The notes: generated by a model from the sequence alone, not told the origin. A DNA stretch of 8,684 nt from Pseudomonadota bacterium (GCA_022563215.1 JADFNT010000054.1:1-8684); one strand, 5' to 3'. Positions 1-6,927 are shown, numbered from the stretch's first letter. Made by a program: numbers and translations.

Positions 1-1553
1 GGCCGGCGATCACGGCGGTCGAGCAGGGCCGCACCACCTTCGTGCCCAAACAGTGGGAAAACACCTATTACGAATGGATGCGCAACATTCAGCCGTGGTG
101 CATCTCGCGCCAGATCTGGTGGGGCCATCAAATCCCGGCCTGGTTCGGCCCCGACGGCGAGATTTTCGTCGAGGAGACGGAGGAAGAAGCTCATGCCGAG
201 GCCGAGAAGGTCTATGGCAAGCCGGTCGAACTGACCCGCGACGAAGACGTTCTCGACACCTGGTTCTCGTCGGCGCTATGGCCGTTCTCCACCCTCGGCT
301 GGCCCGGAAAAACGCCCGAGCTCAAGCGCTATTACCCGACCGACGTGCTGATTACCGGTTTCGACATCATCTTTTTCTGGGTCGCCCGGATGATGATGAT
401 GGGCCTGCATTTCATGGACGAGGTGCCGTTCCATACGGTCTACATCCATGCCCTGGTGCGCGACGAAAAGGGCCAGAAGATGTCGAAATCCAAGGGCAAC
501 ATCATCGACCCGCTGGAACTGATCGATAAATTCGGCGCCGATGCGCTGCGCTTCACGCTCACCGCCCTTGCCGCCCAGGGCCGCGACGTCAAGCTTTCGG
601 AAAGCCGGGTCGAAGGCTACCGCAATTTCGTCACCAAGCTCTGGAACGCGGCGCGGTTCTGCGAGATGAACGAATGCCGGCCGGTGGCCAATTTCAATCC
701 CGTAGAGGCTAAGCTGACCGTAAACCGCTGGATCATCGGCAAGGTCCGGGACGCCGAGGCGGCGATGACCAGGGCGCTGGAGGCTTATCGGTTCAACGAC
801 GCGGCGGCGGCCCTTTATCATTTCACCTGGGGCACGTTTTGCGACTGGTATCTGGAATTCACGAAGCCGATCCTCGAAGGCGGCGACGAGGCGGCGAAAG
901 CCGAAACCCGGGCGACGGCGGCGTGGACGTTGGATCAACTTCTTCATCTGTTGCATCCGATCATGCCCTTCGTCACCGAGGAGTTGTGGGAAAAACTGGC
1001 TGACGGCGGCCGCGACGGGCCGCTGATCACTTCGGCATGGCCAAAACTCGGCGAGGACTTGGTCGATGCGGACGCCAACGCCGAAATGGACTGGGTGGTG
1101 CGGCTGATTTCACAGGTCCGCGCCGTTCGCGCCGAAATGAACGTGCCGCCGAAGGCAAAAATCCCGCTTATATTGAAGGACGCCGGCGACAAGGCCCAGG
1201 CCCGCCTGGGCCGTCACCAAGACCTGATTCGACGCTTGGCCCGGCTGTCGTCGCTGGACGAGTTGGATGGCGAGGTGCCGAAGGGGGCGATCCAGGTCAT
1301 CCTCGACGAGGCGACGATCATTCTGCCGATCGCCGACGTCATCGACCTGGACAGCGAAAAGGCGCGGTTGGAAAAAGAGATCGCCAAGATGGACGCCGAG
1401 GTGGAACGCTTCGAGGGCAGGCTGGCGAACGAGAAATTCATCGCCAACGCGCCCGAAGCGGTTGTCGAAACCGAGCGCGGGAAGCTCAAGGACGCCATCA
1501 ACCAGCGCGCCAAAATAGATGAGGCCCTAGGAAGGCTAACGGCGGCGAGTTAG
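1..1553 (+). CDS. valS: Valyl-tRNA synthetase, C-terminal part (5' end outside window)
   Basis: This class Ia synthetase charges tRNA-Val with valine in the cytoplasm. The reading frame is open from base 3, before the first in-frame GTG at 42, so the gene is cut by the window edge; 516 residues are visible. Family enzymes are usually about 880-950 residues, so roughly the N-terminal 40% (including the HIGH motif and most of the editing domain) is missing. Visible in order: [17 protein letters not shown] near the start, [20 protein letters not shown], the [16 protein letters not shown] segment, and the KMSKSKGN catalytic loop at 477-500. An alpha-helical anticodon-binding domain follows. The last 65 or so residues are heptad-rich and charged ([20 protein letters not shown]), matching the ValRS C-terminal coiled coil that contacts tRNA. 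It ends with TAG, and the mscS-type gene starts 23 bp later. No frame damage is seen. Confidence 0.97.
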   Translation, partial: PAITAVEQGRTTFVPKQWENTYYEWMRNIQPWCISRQIWWGHQIPAWFGPDGEIFVEETEEEAHAEAEKVYGKPVELTRDEDVLDTWFSSALWPFSTLGWPGKTPELKRYYPTDVLITGFDIIFFWVARMMMMGLHFMDEVPFHTVYIHALVRDEKGQKMSKSKGNIIDPLELIDKFGADALRFTLTALAAQGRDVKLSESRVEGYRNFVTKLWNAARFCEMNECRPVANFNPVEAKLTVNRWIIGKVRDAEAAMTRALEAYRFNDAAAALYHFTWGTFCDWYLEFTKPILEGGDEAAKAETRATAAWTLDQLLHLLHPIMPFVTEELWEKLADGGRDGPLITSAWPKLGEDLVDADANAEMDWVVRLISQVRAVRAEMNVPPKAKIPLILKDAGDKAQARLGRHQDLIRRLARLSSLDELDGEVPKGAIQVILDEATIILPIADVIDLDSEKARLEKEIAKMDAEVERFEGRLANEKFIANAPEAVVETERGKLKDAINQRAKIDEALGRLTAAS

Positions 1554-1576
1554 GATAATCCGGGGAAACAGGAACC

Positions 1577-2410
1577 ATGGAAAAGCAGACTCAGGAAATC
1601 GTGGAAGAGGTCATCGCCATCACCGTCGAATACGGGGTGGACATCGTCGGCGCCATCGTTCTGCTGATCCTCGGCTGGACCATCGCCGGCTGGGCTCGCC
1701 GTAGCGTCCGCCATGCGCTGGAACGCGTGCCCCGGCTGGACGAAACCCTGAAACCGTTCCTGGCCAAGCTGGTCTGGTACGTGGTCATGGTCTTCGTCCT
1801 GGTCGCGGTTCTCAGCCAGTTCGGGGTGCAGACGACATCGCTCATCGCCGTCCTCGGCGCCGCCGGCCTGGCCATCGGTTTTGCGCTGCAGGGCACGCTG
1901 GCCAATGTCTCTTCCGGGGTGATGCTGCTGTTCCTCAGGCCGTTCAACATCGGCGATTACATCGATACCGGCGGCATCGCCGGCACGGTGGTTGAAATCA
2001 GCCTGTTCAGTACCGAAATCAAGACCAGCCAAGGTCTTTGCCTGATCGTTCCCAACAAGATTGTCTGAGAAAGCCCGATCACCAACTTTTCCCGCAACCC
2101 GACGCGGCGGTTCGATATCACCGTCGGCATCGGTTACGGCGACGACGTCGATGGCGCCATGGACCTGTTGATGGGGCTGTCGACCGGCGACGAGCGCATA
2201 TTGGACGACCCGGAACCCCTGGTCATGATCGAGGAACTGGGCGACAACGCCGTGATCATCAATCTCAGGGCCTGGGCCGGGGCCGGGGATTTCTGGGACG
2301 CGGTTCGGGACCTCAAAAAGGCGATCAAGGTCGAACTCGAAGCGGCGGGATACTCGATCCCGTTTCCGCAGCGCGACATCCACATCATTTCCGGCGACAA
2401 GCCCGGATAG
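1577..2410 (+). pseudogene. MscS-type mechanosensitive ion channel, interrupted by in-frame TGA
   Basis: This is a small-conductance mechanosensitive channel of the inner membrane, which releases solutes on hypo-osmotic shock. ATG at 1577 follows AGGAA (1570-1574). The first part has 163 residues: hydrophobic helices at about 20-40 and 62-80, then the pore-lining TM3 signature (GAAGLAIGFALQGTLANV, about 94-111), LLFLRPFNIGDYID and the start of the beta domain, ending VPNKIV. A TGA at 2066-2068 stops it. The same frame resumes at once with ESPITNFSRNPTRRFDI and runs to TAG at 2408-2410 (ending FPQRDIHIISGDKPG), which is the rest of a normal MscS. Counting the TGA codon, the whole is 277 codons, close to the usual family length (E. 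coli MscS, 286). No bases are gained or lost, so this is a nonsense change, not a frameshift. The truncated product would lack most of the cytoplasmic domain. It could be a recent pseudogene, a read-through gene or a sequence error. Confidence 0.88.
2066..2068 (+). other. Premature in-frame TGA within mscS
   Basis: The stop lies between VPNKIV and ESPITNF with the frame unchanged on both sides. Compared with remembered homologues that read VPN-x-x-I-W-x-x-x-I-T-N, the spacing from VPN to ITN is equal and the stop falls on the Trp position, so a single TGG to TGA change would explain it. No clear SECIS-like hairpin follows directly. TGA is the true stop of the genes ending at 3850 and (minus strand) 5112, which argues against general TGA-Trp recoding. 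Confidence 0.8.
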
Positions 2411-2424
2411 CATTCTTGACGGCG

Positions 2425-3258
2425 ATGAAACCTTTCGCCTCTGTTTGGGTTTTGTTGTTCCTGGCATCCGCCCCGGCGCCGGCCACGGCCGCCGAGGACA
2501 GGCTGCCGATCTTCGACGCCCACATGCATTATTCCGAAAGCGCCTGGGATGTTTTTCCCCCCGACGACATCCTGAAAATGATGAAAAAATTGGGCGTCGG
2601 CGGGGCCTTGGTTTCATCCACCCCCGACGAGGGAACGCAAAGGCTGATCGAGGCGGCCCCGGACCGGATGGTTGGCGGGTTCCGCCCCTACCGGAAAACC
2701 AACGACCTGGGCCGCTGGTACGAAAAAGCCGAACTGGTCCCCTATAGCGAAAAACGCTTAGGCTCCGGCCGGCATCGTGTTTTCGGCGAGGTCCATCTCT
2801 ATGGGCCGGAAAACCTACAGACCCCCCCAATGGCCCGTTTTTTTGCCATGATGGAACAACATGGCCTTATCCTGCAGCCGCACACGGAGGCCTGGGTCGT
2901 CCGGGCGCTGTTCGCCAAAAAGCCCGATTTGAAAATCCTCTGGGCCCACGCCGGCTTTTCCGAACCCGCCTTCGTGGTCGGGGAGATGATGGACCGATAC
3001 CCGAACCTGTGGGCCGAACTGTCGTACCGGGCCCAGGACATCATGCCCGGCGGCGAGATCGATCCCGGTTGGCGAAAGGTCCTTGTTGGCCACGCCGATA
3101 GGTTCATGATCGGCACCGACACCTGGTCCGTCGACCGTTGGCATGAATATCGGGGCCTGATCGGCGAACACCGGCGTTGGCTGGCGGAGTTGCCCCGCGA
3201 AGTGGCCGAAAAAATCGCCCACAAGAACGCCGAAAGGCTCTTACAGCCCGGCCGCTAG
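2425..3258 (+). CDS. Exported amidohydrolase-family (TIM-barrel) metal-dependent hydrolase
   Basis: This 277-residue protein resembles amidohydrolase family 2 (PF04909-like) enzymes, which hydrolyse or decarboxylate small molecules at a metal centre. The substrate is unknown. Residues 1-23 (MKPFASVWVLLFLASAPAPATAA) form a signal peptide with a likely AxA cleavage site before EDRLP, so the enzyme should be periplasmic. Metal-ligand motifs sit in the usual order: DAHMHY (H33, H35), LQPHTEA (H153), WAHAGFSE (H175) and GTDTW (D232). The ATG at 2425 is chosen because the signal peptide begins there. The frame is open upstream to 2038, but that part overlaps the mscS coding sequence and has no family resemblance. 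An in-frame TTG at 2416 is a weaker alternative. No strong Shine-Dalgarno sequence is seen. The start is 14 bp after the mscS stop, so translation may depend on ribosomes finishing mscS; the premature TGA could then lower its expression (inference). Confidence 0.85.
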   Translation: MKPFASVWVLLFLASAPAPATAAEDRLPIFDAHMHYSESAWDVFPPDDILKMMKKLGVGGALVSSTPDEGTQRLIEAAPDRMVGGFRPYRKTNDLGRWYEKAELVPYSEKRLGSGRHRVFGEVHLYGPENLQTPPMARFFAMMEQHGLILQPHTEAWVVRALFAKKPDLKILWAHAGFSEPAFVVGEMMDRYPNLWAELSYRAQDIMPGGEIDPGWRKVLVGHADRFMIGTDTWSVDRWHEYRGLIGEHRRWLAELPREVAEKIAHKNAERLLQPGR

Positions 3259-3307
3259 GGCAAGCCGCCGTTCCTTGGTATCATGGCCGGGCGGAAGATA
3301 TTAGCCC

Positions 3308-3850
3308 ATGAGCGAAGAATTCGAACTCCCTGAACTGACCGACAATCCGAGCGCGGAAGAGCGCGCCGAATACGTCATCCTGCGCCTGGAGCAGTTCATC
3401 CGCGAGGGCCGCACCTTCGACGAGGGCATGTCGTTCAAGATCTGGCAGGCGATGGCGAAGACGGAAATCGCCATTGCCATCGCCGAAGCCGAGCTGGGCC
3501 AGCAAAAGGACGATGTGGTCACCAAAAGGCTGTTGTTTACCTTCGCCGCCTCCCTGGTGACGATCGGATTCTGGGGCACCGCCGTAAGCCTGCACAAGGT
3601 CGCCTATCTGCCCGGCGCCATCGTCGTCGGGCTGGCCGGGCTGATCCTGATGGGGGTGGCCGGGGAATGGCGGTTCCGCAAATGGCGACTCAACCGCCTA
3701 GCCAACAAGCGGCGCAAATCCCTGGCCCGGGTCGAGAGCCTGAACCGCCGCATCAAGCGCCTGGAGAACGACCTGGAAAAAGAAGAGAAGAAGCTCAAGA
3801 AAAAGGTCAAGGAAGCCGCCGAGGTGGCGAAAATGGTGGCCGGAGGCTGA
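3308..3850 (+). CDS. Unrecognised small membrane protein with basic coiled-coil tail
   Basis: I do not recognise this 180-residue protein. Residues 1-72 are acidic and helical (MSEEFELPELTDNPSAEERA, then an amphipathic stretch). Two hydrophobic helices follow at about 75-95 (LLFTFAASLVTIGFWGTAVSL) and 103-119 (GAIVVGLAGLILMGVAG), joined by a short HKVAYLP turn, so this is a helical hairpin in the inner membrane. Residues 122-175 are dense in Arg and Lys, with heptad-like leucine spacing (LNRRIKRLENDLEKEEKKLK), a likely coiled coil. The positive charges just after the second helix suggest that both termini face the cytoplasm. ATG at 3308 has GGAAG at 3293-3297. It lies 49 bp after the amidohydrolase and 55 bp before the BenE-like gene. 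The basic tail might contact nucleic acid or an acidic partner, but nothing here shows which. Confidence 0.75.
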   Translation: MSEEFELPELTDNPSAEERAEYVILRLEQFIREGRTFDEGMSFKIWQAMAKTEIAIAIAEAELGQQKDDVVTKRLLFTFAASLVTIGFWGTAVSLHKVAYLPGAIVVGLAGLILMGVAGEWRFRKWRLNRLANKRRKSLARVESLNRRIKRLENDLEKEEKKLKKKVKEAAEVAKMVAGG

Positions 3851-3896
3851 GGAATTTCCTTATGGTCACGGCCACCCGGGCCAAGTAATCTGCCTC

Positions 3897-3903
3897 GGGG
3901 GGA
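3897..3903 (+). promoter_or_regulatory. G-rich ribosome binding site close to the BenE-like start
   Basis: GGGGGGA ends only two bases before ATG 3906, which is tight for a Shine-Dalgarno. The next in-frame ATG (3930) has no purine-rich stretch in front of it, so 3906 is preferred. Confidence 0.4.
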
Positions 3904-3905
3904 CT

Positions 3906-5108
3906 ATGTCATATCTCCGTGATTTCAACATGGCGGCGTTTTGGGCCGGGCTCACGGCCTTTGTCTGGTATGCCTTCGGGGCCTTGCCGCTCCACCTTGA
4001 AGTCGCCGGTCAACTGGGCCTTAGCAGCCGCGAAGCCTCAAGCTGGATATTCGTTATCTGGTTTTCGGGCGCGATAACCTCGATCGCGCTTTCGCTTTAT
4101 TACCGGCTGCCGATTCCCATTACCTGGACCATTCCAGGGCTGATTTACTTAGGTACGTTATCGGGGCAGTTCACTTTTCCCGAAATCGTCGGCGCCAACT
4201 TGATGGCGGGCGTGGCGATCGTCATTTTGGGCGTCTTCGGTATCGGCGAGAGAATCATGGCGTGGCTGCCGCTGCCTATCGTCATGGGCATGTTCGGCGG
4301 CAGCATCCTGGTCTATGTGACGCGCATGGTTGCTGCCTCCGTCGAAGACGTCCTGGTGGCCGGCGTCACCCTGGCCAGCTATTTGATCGGCCGCTTTATC
4401 GCCGACCCGCGGGTGCCGCCGATGGGATTGGCGGTGGTGATCGGCGGCATCGCGGTTTTTGCCTTCGGCGACACGACGACGGAAGTGGTTTCCTGGTCCT
4501 TGCCCGATCTGACCCTGCCGGGAATGGATTTTTCCTTCCCCGCCTTTATCGCCGTCACCCTGCCGATGATCGTCCTGGCGATGGGGCTGGGCAACGTCCA
4601 GGGGCTCGGCTTCCTTCTTTCGCAGGACTACAAGGTGCCGATAACGGCAATAACGGTCGTTGCCGGGCTTAATTCCATAGTCAACACGGTCCTCGGCGGC
4701 CATCCGGCGACCGTCGCCCGCACCGGCGCGGCGATCCTTGCCGGGCCGGACGCGGGCCCCAAGGAGAAACGGTACTGGGCCAACATCATCGCCTCGTCCT
4801 TGACCGTTTCGATTGCCCTCGGTGCCGGAACCTTGACCTCGCTGCTGGCGGTCCTGCCCCGGACCTTCGTCATCACCCTGGCCGGGCTGGCCATTCTTTC
4901 ATCCCTTCAAAGCGCCTTTGAAACGGCGTTCGGGGGCAAGCTCAAATTCGGGGCCCTGGCGGCGCTGGCCGTCGCCGCGACGCCGTTTTCCGTGTTTGGC
5001 ATTACCTCGGCTTTCTGGTCGGTGCTGGCCGGCATCGCCGCTTCTTTCATGGCCGAACGGCGGGAGCTTTTCGACTTTTGGCGGGGCAACAAGGCGGCCA
5101 CGGAATAG
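3906..5108 (+). CDS. BenE-like transporter (benzoate/H+ symporter family)
   Basis: This 400-residue inner-membrane protein is hydrophobic throughout, with about 11-12 predicted helices. It resembles the BenE family (PF03594-like), secondary transporters that import benzoate or related aromatic acids with protons. Family-like features are the LPIPITWTIPGL segment (about 68-79), LPLPIVMGMFGGSIL (121-135), the MGLGNVQGLGFLL loop (226-238), and the central GLNSIVNTVLGGHPATVART region (254-273) with a following ILAGPDAGPKEKRYWA, which matches the GG-H-ILAGPDA pattern of BenE. No aromatic-degradation genes are visible here, so the substrate stays open; a more general purine or aromatic carrier of the same fold is possible. 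The start is ATG 3906, with GGGGGGA just upstream. It converges with the minus-strand aminotransferase gene, leaving 3 bp between stops. Confidence 0.8.
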   Translation: MSYLRDFNMAAFWAGLTAFVWYAFGALPLHLEVAGQLGLSSREASSWIFVIWFSGAITSIALSLYYRLPIPITWTIPGLIYLGTLSGQFTFPEIVGANLMAGVAIVILGVFGIGERIMAWLPLPIVMGMFGGSILVYVTRMVAASVEDVLVAGVTLASYLIGRFIADPRVPPMGLAVVIGGIAVFAFGDTTTEVVSWSLPDLTLPGMDFSFPAFIAVTLPMIVLAMGLGNVQGLGFLLSQDYKVPITAITVVAGLNSIVNTVLGGHPATVARTGAAILAGPDAGPKEKRYWANIIASSLTVSIALGAGTLTSLLAVLPRTFVITLAGLAILSSLQSAFETAFGGKLKFGALAALAVAATPFSVFGITSAFWSVLAGIAASFMAERRELFDFWRGNKAATE

Positions 5109-5111
5109 ACC

Positions 5112-6341
5112 TCAAATCACCCTGTCCAGCCCTTCGATCAGCCGCTCGACCTCTTCCATCGTATTGTAATGCACCATCGAGGCGCGGACGACGCCCTCCG
5201 ATGAAGGGATGCCCAGGGCGTCGAGCAGCCTCGGGGCGTAGAAATGCCCCTGGCCGATGGCCACATGGGCGGGTTCCAGCAGGGTTGGGATTTCGGCCGC
5301 CGGGCGGCCCTTGACGGTAAAGGAAAACGTCGGCGTGCGCTCGGCCGCGGCGCCGGTTTTCGGCCCCAGCCACCGCACGTTCGGTTTCGAAGCCAGGAAA
5401 TCGGCGAACCGCATGGCCAGGGCCTGTTCGTGGTCGGTAATGAGCCCGAAGACCGCCTGGATGCGGCCTTGAAACGTGTTCGGTATTTCATCCAGGTGAT
5501 GGGCCGCCAGGGCCTCGAAATAATCGGCGACCCCGGTGAGCGCGGCGGTCAATTCGTGGTTGGGGCCGCCGGGATTCATTTTCAGCGGCATTTGGCCGTC
5601 GAGGAAGAAATGGTTCTGGCCGGGCAGGCCCTCGAGGTGCTCCTTCTTGGCGAACAACAGCGACACGTGCGGCCCATAGAGCTTGTAGAGGCTGAGAAGG
5701 TAGAAATCGACGTCGAGCGCCTTCACGTCCAGCGCCCGGTGGGGCGCATAGGCGACGCCGTCGATGCAGACCATGGCGCCAGCGTCGTGGACCGTCCGGG
5801 TAATGGCGGCGATATCGTTGATGGCGCCCAATACGTTGGAACAGTGGCTGCAACACACCAGCCGGGTTTTATCGCTTAACAGCCCCTTCAGGGTATCGAT
5901 CTCCAACGCCTCCGTTTCCGGGTTCAGCGACCATTCGCGAACTATCAATCCCCTGTCCGCGAGCCGCCGCCAGGCGCCGATGTTGGCTTCGTGGTCCAGA
6001 TTGGTGACGATGATCTCGTCGCCGGGTTTGAGCACCCCGGCAAGGGCATTGGCCAGGACATAGACGTTCATGGTCGTCGACGGGCCGATGATGACCTCTT
6101 CCACACGGGCGCCCACCATCTCGGCCATCAGGCGCTGGCCGGCGGCCATGCGCTCGGCGGCCTTGGCCGAGGCCTCGTAACCGGCGCCGGGCTGGACCTG
6201 GGTTTCGCGCATATACTCGGTGACGCGGGCAATCACGCTTTCGGGCACGAAGGAACCGCCGGCGTTCTCGAAAAAGGCCCAGTCCCAGCAGCGGGATGGA
6301 TAAAGCCCGCGGATGAAGTCCAGGTCCAAAGGTGAGGGCAA
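5112..6341 (-). CDS. Class V aminotransferase-fold PLP enzyme (cysteine desulfurase-like, catalytic Cys absent)
   Basis: This 409-residue protein is a PLP-dependent fold-type I enzyme of the NifS/Csd (aminotransferase class V) superfamily, close in style to the VC1184-type 'cysteine desulfurase family' group. Visible residues: ENAGGS near the N-terminus (25-30), GPSTTMN for the phosphate (86-92), LDHEAN with stacking H117, HCSNVLGAIND (166-176), CIDGVAYAPHR with D194 for the pyridine nitrogen, and LYKLYGPH with Schiff-base K220. Where SufS/IscS enzymes carry the persulfide cysteine, this one reads IGQGHFYAPRLLDALG (362-377), without Cys. True desulfurase activity is therefore doubtful; a lyase, epimerase or other PLP role is possible. 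The start is TTG at 6341: an in-frame TGA lies about 45 bases upstream with no ATG or GTG between, and no good Shine-Dalgarno is seen. A mobile-looking element ends 19 bp upstream. It is co-oriented with pilZ and ilvD. Confidence 0.88.
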   Translation of the reverse strand: MPSPLDLDFIRGLYPSRCWDWAFFENAGGSFVPESVIARVTEYMRETQVQPGAGYEASAKAAERMAAGQRLMAEMVGARVEEVIIGPSTTMNVYVLANALAGVLKPGDEIIVTNLDHEANIGAWRRLADRGLIVREWSLNPETEALEIDTLKGLLSDKTRLVCCSHCSNVLGAINDIAAITRTVHDAGAMVCIDGVAYAPHRALDVKALDVDFYLLSLYKLYGPHVSLLFAKKEHLEGLPGQNHFFLDGQMPLKMNPGGPNHELTAALTGVADYFEALAAHHLDEIPNTFQGRIQAVFGLITDHEQALAMRFADFLASKPNVRWLGPKTGAAAERTPTFSFTVKGRPAAEIPTLLEPAHVAIGQGHFYAPRLLDALGIPSSEGVVRASMVHYNTMEEVERLIEGLDRVI

Positions 6342-6360
6342 GGAAACGGAACCCGGGTTA

Positions 6361-6392
6361 TACCAAAGATCGCTGATAATGATTCATAGAGA
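6361..6392 (+). repeat. Left terminal inverted repeat of the element
   Basis: This 32-bp arm begins TACCAA and ends ATAGAGA. It pairs with 6590-6621; mismatches are at positions 7, 23, 24 and 25 of the arm only. Confidence 0.85.
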
Positions 6393-6488
6393 TCGTGCAG
6401 GCGAGTCGTCGGGTAGGAGGAAAATTGCAGGCGATGCGGAACATCGTCAAAGCTTTCCGACGCCCTCCGACGGCTCGCCTGCGCGACC
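6391..6488 (+). other. Left internal stem-loop of the element
   Basis: The arms 6391-6412 and 6467-6488 are complementary at 19 of 22 positions, and the three differences are transitions. GGAAA (6419-6423) can pair with TTTCC (6454-6458). The tip is a 7-bp hairpin GGCGATG / CATCGTC (6430-6436 and 6442-6448) around a 5-base loop. The inner hairpin is centred on the same point as the outer arms. Confidence 0.75.
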
Positions 6489-6495
6489 GGAACGG

Positions 6496-6589
6496 CGGCT
6501 TGCCAAGGCTATCGGACAGCGTCGCACACACTTCGCGATGCCCCACATCGCTACAGCGTGCGCTCCTAGCCGAAAACCTTGGCAAACCG
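6496..6589 (+). other. Right internal stem-loop of the element
   Basis: The arms 6496-6515 and 6570-6589 are complementary at 17 of 20 positions. AGC and GCAC (6518-6520, 6524-6527) can pair with GTGC and GCT (6558-6564) around a 3-base bulge. The tip is GCGATG / CATCGC (6535-6540 and 6546-6551) around a 5-base loop, concentric with the arms and matching the tip of the left stem-loop. Confidence 0.75.
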
Positions 6590-6621
6590 TCTCTATAGGT
6601 CATTATCAGCGATCCTTGGTA
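6590..6621 (-). repeat. Right terminal inverted repeat of the element
   Basis: Read on the minus strand, this arm begins TACCAAGGATCGCTGATAAT and ends ATAGAGA. It mirrors 6361-6392 and abuts the right stem-loop directly at 6589/6590. Confidence 0.85.
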
Positions 6622-6927
6622 TTAGGCGTAGGTGGCGATGGCCATGACGAGTTCCGCCACCTTGGTCGGGTCGTCGTTGAATTTGATGCCGACTTCGCCG
6701 TCGGCGCTCCAGCGGATTTCCGTGTCGAACGACCCGAAGGGATCGATTTCGAGGACCGCCATTTTGCCCGACTTCAACGCCCGGCCAAGATGCAACTGGG
6801 CGCCGCCGAACGAAATATTGATGATCTCGCAGTCGTGGGACTTGTCCCCGACCTGAAGGCTGGCGGCGAAAAGAATGTCCTTGCGGTCGAATTTCCGGTC
6901 GTCGGTGGGGTTGGTCGGTTCGCTCAT
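6622..6927 (-). CDS. Single-domain PilZ protein (likely c-di-GMP receptor)
   Basis: This 101-residue cytoplasmic protein consists of little more than one PilZ domain. Both c-di-GMP-binding motifs are present: RxxxR as RKFDR (R11, R15) and NxSxxG as NISFGG (N37, S39, G42), followed by strand-like GKMAVLEID and TEIRWSADGEVGIKF. Binding of cyclic di-GMP is therefore likely; the output is unknown. The ATG at 6927 is chosen because AGAGGA lies 5 bases upstream and the domain begins there. The frame stays open to 7224, but that extension is antisense-like, low-complexity arginine-rich sequence overlapping ilvD in another frame. It lies 20 bp downstream of the ilvD stop, so the two are probably co-transcribed. 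Its TAA stop coincides with the TTA flank of the neighbouring 261-bp element, so the original C-terminus may have been kept or slightly altered by that insertion. Confidence 0.9.
   Translation of the reverse strand: MSEPTNPTDDRKFDRKDILFAASLQVGDKSHDCEIINISFGGAQLHLGRALKSGKMAVLEIDPFGSFDTEIRWSADGEVGIKFNDDPTKVAELVMAIATYA

Larger units (their letters stand above)
6361..6621. mobile_element. 261-bp nested-palindrome element with TTA flanks (MITE-like)
   Basis: The element begins TACCAAAGATCGCTGATAAT and ends with its near inverse, and is flanked by TTA at 6358-6360 and 6622-6624, a possible 3-bp target duplication (or TA, as for Tc1/mariner-IS630-type elements). The terminal inverted repeats match at 28 of 32 positions, and all four differences are transitions. 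Inside are two side-by-side hairpins (6391-6488 and 6496-6589), each with a concentric inner hairpin of the form GCGATG-5 nt-CATCGY. The whole therefore folds as a symmetrical three-way junction with its centre near 6491. The small open frames across it (such as 6358-6603 on the minus strand) have no recognisable protein features and mirror the repeats. No transposase is present, so any mobility would depend on an enzyme supplied in trans. It fills the gap between the PilZ and aminotransferase genes. Confidence 0.8.

Noticed and set aside
2066..2110. Selenocysteine insertion at the mscS TGA
   Set aside because: No convincing hairpin of SECIS type directly follows the TGA, MscS is not a known selenoprotein family, and the position fits Trp better.
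1577..2410. Frameshift as the cause of the split mscS
   Set aside because: The conserved sequence before and after the stop is in the same frame, so no insertion or deletion is needed.
2038..2424. Upstream extension of the amidohydrolase frame
   Set aside because: It overlaps the mscS coding sequence in another frame, is Arg-rich without family similarity, and would bury the signal peptide that starts at 2425.
1550..2830. 426-codon open frame on the minus strand opposite mscS and the amidohydrolase
   Set aside because: It is rich in Arg, Pro and Gly with no recognisable domain, and lies antisense to two genes with clear family motifs. It is typical of antisense frames in GC-rich DNA.
3247..3291. 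CCCGGCC / GGCCGGG inverted repeat around the amidohydrolase stop, as a terminator
   Set aside because: The loop is 31 bases, no T-run follows, and 7-bp GC palindromes are common by chance in this GC-rich sequence.
6358..6603. 81-codon minus-strand frame inside the palindromic element
   Set aside because: It is made largely of the repeat arms, with no protein motif or plausible ribosome site. It is an incidental frame in structured DNA.
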